From: Deltaproteobacteria bacterium
GTDB taxonomy: Bacteria; Desulfobacterota; Syntrophobacteria; Syntrophobacterales; Syntrophobacteraceae
Direction: 5' to 3'
DNA: 64,000 nt
NCBI GenBank assembly: GCA_012517315.1
Contig: JAAYVE010000045.1
Coordinates: 37,094-101,093, forward strand
Position numbers and translations under genes: made by a program. Below are positions 18,575-26,041 of the stretch, in pieces. The number at the start of each line of letters is the position of its first letter. Within the stretch, counting starts at the first letter, position 1. Under the pieces are notes generated by a model, which worked only from the letters and a program-made list of their open reading frames with translations, had not been told where the DNA came from and did not search any database.

Positions 18575-19347
18575 CGAGTTCTCTTGTTTCTCATTGTGTT
18601 CCTGTTCCTGGTGTTCCTGTTCCTGGCGATTTCTTCCAGGATGCGGACAAGTTTTGCAATGTCGATGGGCTTGATCAGACACGCGTGGACATGTTCCTTC
18701 ATGGCTTGTCGCATGTGCTCCCCGTATTCTTGCGGATAGCCGGTGATGATGACACAGGCCGCATCGGGTCGAAGCTTCCTGATATGCCGGTAGGTGTCCA
18801 GACCGTCCCAGGGAGGTATTTTCATGTCCAGGAGGAGCACATCCACCGGTTTGGATTCTGCAAGGCGAAGAGCCTCATTTCCGTCCAACGCCACGGCCAC
18901 CTGATTCCGGCCTATCCCCAGCGCATCGATGAGACTTGCACAGAAATCTGCATCGTCGTCCGCGATGATGAAGAACAGTTCGTCCTCCCCCCCTGAGAGT
19001 TCCTCGATTTGCCTGAGAAGACCTTCCATGTCCAACGGTTTGGTGAGGACGGCACGCACACCCTCCTCCATGGCCACCCGCACCAGGTCATCCTTGGGAT
19101 AAGCAGTAATGAGGATCGCCTGGACGGCGGGGTTCTCCCTTTTCATAGCAAGGTAGCTCTCGACGCCATTCATGCCCGGCATTTTCATGTCCATCAAGAC
19201 GACTTGAAAACTCTCCGATGCCATCATTCGCAGGGCATCCTCCCCACTATCGGCGGTCAGTACTTCGTACCCTTCGACCTCCAAAATATCTCTGGTGCTG
19301 TCCAGAAACTCCCGATTGTCGTCCACCAGCAGAATCCTCGAAGCCAA
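18571..19347 (-). CDS. Tandem receiver-domain protein (two CheY-like domains)
   Basis: About 258 aa from a TTG at 19347 with GGAGGAACAC directly upstream; an ATG nine codons earlier (19374) has no good site. Receiver 1 (about 1-120) has DDN and phosphoacceptor Asp53 (VVLMDMKMPGMNG). Receiver 2 (about 130-245) has ADDDADF and VDVLLLDMKIPPWDG. There is no output domain, so it probably works in a phosphorelay with the hybrid kinase whose start codon overlaps its stop. The C-terminal tail is made of a 5-residue repeat (RNRNT twice), then basic residues, encoded by a 15-bp tandem repeat. Confidence 0.88.
   Translation of the reverse strand: MASRILLVDDNREFLDSTRDILEVEGYEVLTADSGEDALRMMASESFQVVLMDMKMPGMNGVESYLAMKRENPAVQAILITAYPKDDLVRVAMEEGVRAVLTKPLDMEGLLRQIEELSGGEDELFFIIADDDADFCASLIDALGIGRNQVAVALDGNEALRLAESKPVDVLLLDMKIPPWDGLDTYRHIRKLRPDAACVIITGYPQEYGEHMRQAMKEHVHACLIKPIDIAKLVRILEEIARNRNTRNRNTMRNKRTR
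18596..18625. repeat. Perfect 15-bp tandem duplication in the 3' end of the double-receiver gene
   Basis: GTGTTCCTGTTCCTG occurs twice, at 18596-18610 and 18611-18625, with internal GTTCCT sub-repeats. On the coding strand each unit gives RNRNT. Unit length is a multiple of three, so slippage would lengthen or shorten the tail without breaking the frame. Confidence 0.85.
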
Positions 19348-19809
19348 AGTGTTCCTCCACGGTGCAAGAGACATTTTCATTTCGTGGACCATGGAAACAT
19401 ACGATCCCTGACGACCGCCCGGAAACATACCGCACCGTACCGGCCATTGCCACAATGTTCCTCGAGATGCCGGCTGCGGTGATCCCCCACCGTACAAAAC
19501 CGGTGTTCTGGAGGTCAACGGGCACGCACCAATGAATTCGGAACGCGCTGGAAGACGCAAATGGACAGCGGCATGGCACCCATCAAAGAAAACCCTGCGG
19601 CATAACACTTGGTGACACGGATTCTCGTGGGAATCGCAGATCAGCGTGCCCAATGATATTCTTAAGTAGCCGCTATTTCAATGCTTATTTTCTATTCAGG
19701 AGTTTGTGGATTGCTGCATTCTCACCGAGTCGACATTCACTCGTGATTGGCGAAGGACGATGCGGTGGAATTCCCCGCTGTGGCATCCTCAGGCAGGAGG
19801 GGGCAGAAT
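19348..19809. other. Intergenic region upstream of the double-receiver gene
   Basis: About 460 bp. The frame of the receiver gene stays open to 19653 but with atypical composition for coding sequence (Cys/Trp/His-rich) and no ribosome-binding site. An A+T-rich patch at 19655-19720 may hold the promoter. No other gene is supported. Confidence 0.5.
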
Positions 19810-20487
19810 TCAAAAAGCCCGCGGAAGGACGGAACCTTGGAGCTTTGAATGCCACTCTTCCAGGGAAGCATAGGGTCCTCGGACGTCCGTTTCACCCCGG
19901 AATTCTTCCATGGAGGGATCGATGGCCACAAAAGGCACACCGGCTAGACGTGCAGCGCTCAAATCGCCTTTTCCGTCGCCGAAGAAAAGGCAACTGGCGG
20001 GATCGAACCGGAATTCCCGGAGCAGTTTTGCGAGGGATTCGAATTTGGGCCAATCCCCTCCGCCCCGGACGATCTCAAGCATACCGTCCAGATCGTGCAA
20101 AGCGAGAATGCGTTCCAGTTCTTCCACCGGCGTGTTGGATAGAGCAGCTCTCGTGATTCCTTGTTTACCGAGTTGATTGAGCACCGCCCTGACACCAGGC
20201 ATAAGCGGTGCCTTGGTCATGGATTCCCCGGCAAGTCTTTTGAACCGATTCCAAATGGTCTGGAACTCTCCTTCTCGGAATGGCCTGCCGATGACCGTTT
20301 GCTGGACAATACGGATTTTTTCGCCGCGGTCAATGCCCGTAAGGCGCAGATAGGTGGCCTGCAATCGTGGGCGCAGTTCCCGTGGGGCGTCGAAGGCTTC
20401 CGCCATGGCCCGGGCGTTGGCCGCGTTGGAATCGATGAGGACGCCGTTCACGTCGAAGATGCACACCGCGACGCCGGAGAGATTCAT
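19810..20487 (-). CDS. HAD-superfamily hydrolase, Asn in place of the second motif I Asp
   Basis: 225 aa, a subclass I (beta-phosphoglucomutase/Gph-like) HAD fold with a helical cap (about 20-90). Motif I reads FDVNGVLIDS: nucleophile Asp is present, but the +2 acid/base Asp is Asn (AAC codon). Motif II is ALSNTP, the motif III Lys lies around WPKFESLAKLL, and motif IV is LFFGDGKGDLSAARLAGV. Loss of the +2 Asp usually weakens phosphatase turnover, so it may be a phosphatase of altered mechanism or a non-hydrolytic relative. Its ATG overlaps the upstream cupin stop (ATGA), suggesting a two-gene unit. Confidence 0.82.
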   Translation of the reverse strand: MNLSGVAVCIFDVNGVLIDSNAANARAMAEAFDAPRELRPRLQATYLRLTGIDRGEKIRIVQQTVIGRPFREGEFQTIWNRFKRLAGESMTKAPLMPGVRAVLNQLGKQGITRAALSNTPVEELERILALHDLDGMLEIVRGGGDWPKFESLAKLLREFRFDPASCLFFGDGKGDLSAARLAGVPFVAIDPSMEEFRGETDVRGPYASLEEWHSKLQGSVLPRAF

Positions 20488-20999
20488 GGGATGACTCCCT
20501 GATCTCCGGCGTCCTCGCCGCCCGTGGAATCCTCTCCTTGCCTCACACTCCCGTCATCTTCCTCCATCAAGACAAACGGGATGGTGTCGGGATGAGCCGG
20601 ATCATGAGGGACCGAATTGAAAGCCACCAGGACGGCGACATCCTGTCCCGTATTCTTGAAGGCGTGGGGAATTCCAGGGGGGATGACGAAACGCAACACT
20701 TCCCCCGGGGAGACACGAAACTCTTTTGTCTGGCCGCCTTCGCGGATGGAGGCAAGCGCGGGGCCGATCAGGGCGATGACTTCCACGCCGGTGGCGTGGT
20801 AGTGGTTGCCCCGGATCTTCCCGGGCTCCGTCAGCACCAAATGGACATTTCGCTGCCTGACCAGTTCACCCGGGTCGAGGATTTCGACCACGATTCCCCT
20901 GAGGTCCCTATGGAGCGGGAGCCGTTGGACGCTTGTCACCTCACAGTTCTCGGACTGCTCACGTGATGTCTCCGGTCGTCTCTCAAGCGGGTCGCGCAA
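20484..20999 (-). CDS. Cupin protein resembling CapF/WbjC-type sugar epimerase cupins
   Basis: 171 aa from a TTG at 20999 (AAAGGA about 9 nt upstream; start not certain). The cupin core is clear: RDLRG, then TEPGKIRGNHYHATGVEV (metal-binding HxH and E-like), LRFVIPPGIPHAFKNTG (second cupin His), and HDPAHPDT. This order closely recalls the C-terminal cupin of CapF-like nucleotide-sugar enzymes and FdtA/WxcM isomerases. A role in sugar or polysaccharide modification is likely by family but unproven; the partner gene is a HAD hydrolase. Confidence 0.78.
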   Translation of the reverse strand: MRDPLERRPETSREQSENCEVTSVQRLPLHRDLRGIVVEILDPGELVRQRNVHLVLTEPGKIRGNHYHATGVEVIALIGPALASIREGGQTKEFRVSPGEVLRFVIPPGIPHAFKNTGQDVAVLVAFNSVPHDPAHPDTIPFVLMEEDDGSVRQGEDSTGGEDAGDQGVIP

Positions 21000-21039
21000 G
21001 GTGTGGATTCCTTTCCGGTGATGTCGGTTGCCTAATGGA

Positions 21040-22230
21040 CTATCCCGCCTGTGTGTCGATGACCACGGACGCCTTTATCCCGGGCCTCACCTGCTGATCC
21101 GTCTGCAGCAGTTCAATCCTGACGGGGATTTTCGATCCCCCTTGAGATCCTGCGTTTTCGGTGAGGCGGTCCGTACGCGGCCATTGAGGGGAGCTTTGCG
21201 ACGCACCCACTTGGATCACCCGTCCCTTGAGGGTACTGCCGAAGCGTGGGGGGTCCAGGCGGATCTCGGCCGACTGGCCCGGAGCCACCCTTCTTGCCTC
21301 CTTCGGCTCAATGTGGGTATCCAGCCAAAGCCGCTGGAGATCCACAATGATGACAACGGCCTCTCCTGGCTTCACCGGGTCGCCCGCAGAACGGGTCTTT
21401 TGGGACACGAAACCGGAGACTGGGGAGGCAATGGTGGCCGCGTCGGTTTTCTTGGTGGCCAGTTCAAGGGCGCCCCTGGCCTTCTCCAGCCTGTTTTTGG
21501 CAGCGGCGGCAAACCGTGTCTTGGTTTCCAGCAGATTCTTCTTGGCCATGGCCGCCTGATTCCGCGCCTCGGCACGCTTCAGCTCATTCCTTGCCGCTTC
21601 CAATTCCGCTGTGGCCTGCCGCTTCTGCGAAAGGCGTCCAGGTCCACTTCCATAGACGATTTCACTGCGGCGGGAGTCGCCAGAGCCGAGGCGCAGCCGA
21701 TCCTGTGCGGCTTTGACGCGGGATCGGCATGCCTGCAGCGCTTCCGCCGTTTGGGCCACTTCGCGGGGAACCCGCTGCCGAAGTTCCTCCAATCCCCTTT
21801 CTGTTTTTTTCAGCAGGTCCTCCAGTCTGCGAACTTCGGCCCTGGCGCGTCTGATCTCCTCCTGGAGCCCTGCGTTATCGATGGTTGCAATCACCTGTCC
21901 CGGATTGACTCGGTCCCCCTCTTCAACGGACATGGAGTCGATCTTGCCCTCCATGGGTGCCGTGACAGGAACCTGCTCCCCCGAAACCACCGCTTCGCGC
22001 ACGGTAACGTGGCGCTGAAACCTTTCGAACCATTGGATTCCGAGAAAAGTGCTCCCGATCCCTGCTACAAGGCCGATCAGCACAAGAGCAACGCCCCAAA
22101 GCCACGGGGACGACGGGTGATCGCGCCCCGGACGGCCGGTTTCCCGTGAAAGAAGTTGTTCCTCTGTGTCTGGGCCACCCATGCCCAGAATTCCCGGCGA
22201 CCCCTCTTGTCCCTCTTCTTTGTGATTCAT
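21040..22230 (-). CDS. HlyD/EmrA-family periplasmic adaptor (membrane fusion protein)
   Basis: 396 aa. A cytoplasmic N-terminus of about 45 residues is followed by one membrane helix (LWGVALVLIGLVAGIGSTFLGI). Next come the lipoyl half-motif APMEGKIDSMSVEEGDRVNPGQVIATID, a long alpha-helical hairpin rich in charged residues (about 115-250), the second lipoyl half ATIASPVSGFVSQ, and a beta-barrel. GGAGG precedes the ATG. Such adaptors bridge an inner-membrane pump (MFS, ABC or RND) and an outer-membrane channel. No MFS or ABC pump adjoins; the nearest partner is the outer-membrane factor 257 bp upstream. Confidence 0.9.
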   Translation of the reverse strand: MNHKEEGQEGSPGILGMGGPDTEEQLLSRETGRPGRDHPSSPWLWGVALVLIGLVAGIGSTFLGIQWFERFQRHVTVREAVVSGEQVPVTAPMEGKIDSMSVEEGDRVNPGQVIATIDNAGLQEEIRRARAEVRRLEDLLKKTERGLEELRQRVPREVAQTAEALQACRSRVKAAQDRLRLGSGDSRRSEIVYGSGPGRLSQKRQATAELEAARNELKRAEARNQAAMAKKNLLETKTRFAAAAKNRLEKARGALELATKKTDAATIASPVSGFVSQKTRSAGDPVKPGEAVVIIVDLQRLWLDTHIEPKEARRVAPGQSAEIRLDPPRFGSTLKGRVIQVGASQSSPQWPRTDRLTENAGSQGGSKIPVRIELLQTDQQVRPGIKASVVIDTQAG

Positions 22231-22487
22231 CCTGGATCCTCCTCACCTGGCCAAATCCGTCGCGGCATGCGGCAAACATGCCCGTTTCCCTATCTTTGAC
22301 GGCGTTCCACGCGGGGAGAAGCAGGGAACGAACTCTTGCGACGACCGTTCCCGTGGTCCTGCGCGAGCCGCCGACCCGGCGTTTTGGAACCGCGGTGGGA
22401 AAGCACTCATTGTCCATCTGGTTGTCATTCCATGTGATCCAATGTATAAGATCTCGATTCCATGGAAAAGGAAAAGGCGGCAACGCT

Positions 22488-23927
22488 TCAGTTGCCGTCC
22501 GGCGAATCGGGATTCCAGCCACCACCCAGGGCCTTGTAAAGGGCCACCAGGTCCGTCGCCACCCTTTGCTCGCTCTGGGCGAGCTGGTCCTGAGACTGGT
22601 AGAGCCCCCGTTGGTTGATGAGCACGTTGAGAAAGTCCACGAGCCCCTGAGTGTACAGTTCGTTGGCGATCTCCACGGCCCGCTCCGTCGCATCCACGGC
22701 CTCCGCGTATGAGCGCCTGGCCGACTGTTCCCGATAATAAGCCACGAGAGCCGACTCCACTTCGGCAAAGGATTTAAGCACAGCCTTTTCGTACTGGGCC
22801 AATGCCTGTTCCTGTCGGGCATTTTGCACTTGGATGTTTGCCCGGATGCGCCCTGCATCGAAAACGGGCCATCGCACGGTCGGTCCGACCGACCAGAAGC
22901 GGCTTCCCGAGGTAAAGAAATCCGAAGCGCTGACACTCTGGAGGCCCAGGGCTCCTGTCAGGGAAAACCTTGGGAAAAGCTCTGCCGTGGCCACCCCGAT
23001 GCGAGCGGTTTGGGCGGCCAGTTCCCGCTCTGCAAGACGAATGTCGGGGCGCCTTCTTAAAAGATCCGACGGGAGTCCTGCGGGCACTTCAGGCGGGGTG
23101 GCGGGAATGGGGGCTTCCTTTGACAACTCGTCCAGGATTTCCCCCGGGTGCTGGGCGAGCAGGACGCCCAGGCGGTAGACAGCCTGTCTCATTTCCGCCT
23201 CCAGCAAGGGGACCTGGGCCTCCGTGCTGGAAAGCTGTGCCTTTGCCTGGGCCACATCCAGTTCACTGCTCAGCCCTGCCTCGTAGCGCGTCTTCACCAG
23301 CTCCAGCGTGTGTTGCTGGGAAGCGATGTTCCTGCGTGCAATGTCAAGGCGAAGCTGGTTGCCCCGGATCTGCAGGTAGTCCCTGGACACCTCCGCAAGG
23401 AGAGAAACCAGCAGGTCTCTGCGGCTTTCCCGGGAAGCCTGAATGTCCGCGTTCGCCGCCTCCACTTGACGCCTGGTCCCTCCAAAAAGGTCGATTTCCC
23501 ACCCGGCATCGAAACCGGCCTCGAACAGGTCCTTGTCGTTCACCTCGCCGCCGGCGCGAGAAGACCCCGACTGGGCGTTCCCGCTCGTGCGGCTGCGGGA
23601 GTAGGAACCTGAAGCATCCACATGGGGATACAAGCCGGCAGCAATGAGTCCTCGCTGGGCCCGCGCCTCGCGAATCCTCGCCTCCGCCGCCTTCAGGTCC
23701 TTGTTGAACAGGATGGCCCGCCGGATCAGGGAGTCCAGTTGAGGATCGTTGAAGACAGTCCACCAACGGCTGAGATCCAAAGGAGCCTGCGCCTCAGCAT
23801 CTTCCGATGCTTCGATCCAGCCCGAAGGGACCGGCGTTTCCGGCTGTCGGTAATTCGGACCCACCATGCATCCATGGAGTGCAAGGAGCAGCATGGCGGA
23901 AAAAACCAGGGGAAAGAGCCTATTCAC
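22488..23927 (-). CDS. NodT/OprM-type outer-membrane efflux lipoprotein (TolC family)
   Basis: 479 aa from a GTG at 23927 (AAGGA about 8 nt upstream), which overlaps the tetR stop as GTGA. It has an N-terminal lipoprotein signal with lipobox LALHGC, then CMVGPNYRQPETPVP, the classic NodT/OprM opening. Two outer-membrane efflux repeats follow (DPQLDSLIRRAILFNKDLKAAEARIREARAQ region, and LPSDLLRRRPDIRLAERELAAQTARIGVA near 310). It forms the trimeric exit duct for the RND pump encoded divergently. The C-terminal NPDSPDGN tail is short. Confidence 0.95.
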   Translation of the reverse strand: MNRLFPLVFSAMLLLALHGCMVGPNYRQPETPVPSGWIEASEDAEAQAPLDLSRWWTVFNDPQLDSLIRRAILFNKDLKAAEARIREARAQRGLIAAGLYPHVDASGSYSRSRTSGNAQSGSSRAGGEVNDKDLFEAGFDAGWEIDLFGGTRRQVEAANADIQASRESRRDLLVSLLAEVSRDYLQIRGNQLRLDIARRNIASQQHTLELVKTRYEAGLSSELDVAQAKAQLSSTEAQVPLLEAEMRQAVYRLGVLLAQHPGEILDELSKEAPIPATPPEVPAGLPSDLLRRRPDIRLAERELAAQTARIGVATAELFPRFSLTGALGLQSVSASDFFTSGSRFWSVGPTVRWPVFDAGRIRANIQVQNARQEQALAQYEKAVLKSFAEVESALVAYYREQSARRSYAEAVDATERAVEIANELYTQGLVDFLNVLINQRGLYQSQDQLAQSEQRVATDLVALYKALGGGWNPDSPDGN

Positions 23928-24556
23928 GCCGTCATTCCTTTCATGGCTGCGAGGGAAAAACGCGTGATGTGCTCTGCCAGTCGATCGACGGTGCTGGCTC
24001 CAAGCGCCATGGGAACGAGTCTTTCGATGACAGGGCGCGAGTAGAAATAATGCAGGCATTGCCCCACTACACTGCAGGCGCTGAGATAGACCGTCTCGTC
24101 GTTTGCCGCCTTTCCCTGCAGTTCGCGGACGATGGAAAGAAGCGTCTCAAAGGTGGGTCGCACCAGTTCCTGGAGGATTTGATCCAGTGCGGGGGTTGGA
24201 TCGGCGGTTTCGAACGCCATGAGTTTTCCGTGCCAGGTGGGGCGGCCTTCGTCCAGAACACGATGGAGAAAGGACCGGATGAATGCGGCTAGCCTCTGTT
24301 CGGGCGGGGCGTCTCTTTGGACCCCCCCGTCAGGAGGGTACTTCTTCAGTGCAGCCATGGATGCATGACGCAAAACCGCCGCGTACAACCCCTCCTTGTC
24401 CCCGAAATGATAGCTGACGGCGGCCACATTGGCATTGGCTCTTTTCGAGATTTCGCGTACGGTGGCGTTGCGGAAGCCCGAACGGGCAAAGGCCTCCCCG
24501 GCCGCCTGAAGAAGCCGCTCCCGCGTGTCTGGGCTTTTGCCTCTGGTCTTTTCCAT
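23924..24556 (-). CDS. TetR-family repressor (CerR-like C-terminal domain) of the efflux locus
   Basis: 210 aa from the ATG at 24556 (GGGAGG upstream). The N-terminal HTH is TRERLLQAAGEAFARSGFRNATVREISKRANANVAAVSYHFGDKEGLYAAVL; the remaining helical part with DEGRPTWHGKLMAFE resembles the CerR/DUF1956 ligand-binding domain. It is co-translated with the outer-membrane factor (GTGA overlap) and divergent from the adaptor-pump pair. A perfect palindrome AAACGATCGTTT in the intergenic region lies within its own promoter spacer, so autoregulation and control of both directions is likely (inference). Confidence 0.93.
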   Translation of the reverse strand: MEKTRGKSPDTRERLLQAAGEAFARSGFRNATVREISKRANANVAAVSYHFGDKEGLYAAVLRHASMAALKKYPPDGGVQRDAPPEQRLAAFIRSFLHRVLDEGRPTWHGKLMAFETADPTPALDQILQELVRPTFETLLSIVRELQGKAANDETVYLSACSVVGQCLHYFYSRPVIERLVPMALGASTVDRLAEHITRFSLAAMKGMTA

Positions 24557-24589
24557 TTGGAACCTCCCATGGACCATGCTAAACTAAAC

Positions 24590-24622
24590 AAACGTTTTAA
24601 ACGATCGTTTTTTCCGCGTCAA
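24590..24622 (-). promoter_or_regulatory. tetR promoter with embedded TetR-type operator
   Basis: On the minus strand, TTGACG (24617-24622) and TAAAAC (24594-24599) are 17 nt apart. The perfect 12-bp palindrome AAACGATCGTTT (24599-24610) lies in the spacer, and a second palindrome AAACGTTT sits at 24590-24597 over the -10 end. This is the geometry of a repressor operator in a divergent tetR-efflux region. Confidence 0.6.
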
Positions 24623-24766
24623 GAAAGGATGGTCTGGGGAATCACTTCCGTTTTCCAGGAGTTACAACGGCATAGAGGATTGATCTCTCCGGCCCGATGC
24701 GGTTACACTCGCAGGAAACGCGTGGTTCTTTGCGGGAACTCGAATATCCGGTCAACAGGTGGCTTC

Positions 24767-26041
24767 ATGAACACACGGGAATGCATCGGCCAAGGGGGTC
24801 CTGCGGGAGGGGGCTCCATCTTTCCAGGGGGAAGTGGTTCTCCCAGCGTGCAGGGTATTCGCCCATCATCGCTCTCTTTACCAAGGTGCCTCTTTGTCGT
24901 TGCCCATGCCGGATTCCTCCTTGTGCTCTTCACGGGCCTGCTTTGTGCCTGTTCCGACAGGGCAGACGGCAAGCAGAAACTCGAAGACGGGAAGGCGAGG
25001 TCTGCCGTTCCCGTGACCACCGCCGTTTCCGTGGAGAAGACGGTGCCTGTACAGCTGCGGGCGATCGGCAAGATACAGGCCTTTTCCACTGTGACGGTCA
25101 AGTCCCAGGTGGAGGGACAGATCGTCAACGTCCATTTCACTGAGGGGCAGGAGGTGAAGGCGGGTGATTTGCTCTTCACCATAGACCCGCGTTCTTTCGA
25201 GGCCAATCTCCGAAGAGCCGAAGCACAGCTGGCGAAGGACAGGGCACAGCTCGCCAATGCGAAAAAGCTCATTGACCGTTATCAGTCGGTGCTCAAACGC
25301 GGCGTGGTTGCGGAAGAGCAGGTGGATACGGCCCTTGCCAACGTGGCTGCCCTGGAGGCGAGCGTGAAGGCGGATGAGGCATCGGTGGAGAATGCCAGGC
25401 TCGAGTTGACCTACTGCCGCATTCGCGCGCCCATCGGGGGTTACACGGGGGAGATCCAGGTCCATCGGGGAAACATCGTGAAGGCTAACGACAACGACCG
25501 CCCATTGGTCACCATCAACCAGGTGATGCCGGTTTATGTGTCCTTTGCGGTCCCCGAGCAAAGCCTTGGGGAGATCAAGCGCTACATGGAATTGGGTGAT
25601 CTTGAGGTTCTAGTCCAGTTGCGGGGAACCGATGGAGAGTTTTTCCACGGTCGGTTGAGCTTTGTCGACAACGCCGTGGATCCCTCCACGGGCATGATCC
25701 AGCTCAAAGGCGTTTTGCCCAATGAGAGACGTTTGTTGTGGCCCGGCCAGTTTGTGACGGTGGTCCTCACCCTGACCACCCGCCCGGGTGCAGTGGTGAT
25801 CCCCTCCCAAGCAGTCCAGACGGGGCAGCAGGGACAATACGTGTTTGTGGTGAAAACGGATTCGACGGTGGAGTATCGTCCCGTCGGAGTGGGGAGAATC
25901 GTGGATCAGGAGGTGGTTATCGAAAAGGGCCTGTCGGCAGGGGAGAGAGTGGTGACCGATGGGCAGCTGCGGCTTGCCCAGGGGGCGAAGGTCAGGATCG
26001 TGGAAGAGGCGGGGAGGGGCACTGAAGGAGCGAACCGGTGA
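24767..26041 (+). CDS. RND efflux periplasmic adaptor lipoprotein (AcrA/MexE-like)
   Basis: 424 aa from the ATG at 24767 (AGGTGG upstream). An unusually long Gly/Ser/Pro-rich N-terminus of about 40 residues precedes the hydrophobic stretch and a lipobox-like LLCAC. Then come the lipoyl half TVTVKSQVEGQIVNVHFTEGQEVKAGDLLFTID, a helical hairpin, CRIRAPIGGYTGEIQVHRGN, and barrel plus membrane-proximal domains (PGQFVTVVLTL region). It links the inner-membrane RND pump to the outer-membrane factor. Its stop overlaps the pump's GTG start (GTGA). Confidence 0.93.
   Translation: MNTRECIGQGGPAGGGSIFPGGSGSPSVQGIRPSSLSLPRCLFVVAHAGFLLVLFTGLLCACSDRADGKQKLEDGKARSAVPVTTAVSVEKTVPVQLRAIGKIQAFSTVTVKSQVEGQIVNVHFTEGQEVKAGDLLFTIDPRSFEANLRRAEAQLAKDRAQLANAKKLIDRYQSVLKRGVVAEEQVDTALANVAALEASVKADEASVENARLELTYCRIRAPIGGYTGEIQVHRGNIVKANDNDRPLVTINQVMPVYVSFAVPEQSLGEIKRYMELGDLEVLVQLRGTDGEFFHGRLSFVDNAVDPSTGMIQLKGVLPNERRLLWPGQFVTVVLTLTTRPGAVVIPSQAVQTGQQGQYVFVVKTDSTVEYRPVGVGRIVDQEVVIEKGLSAGERVVTDGQLRLAQGAKVRIVEEAGRGTEGANR

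Noticed and set aside
19480..19670. Possible sigma54 promoter upstream of the double-receiver gene (GGGCACG...TGC)
   Set aside because: The GG and GC elements are separated by 11, not 10, nucleotides, so they do not match the required -24/-12 spacing.
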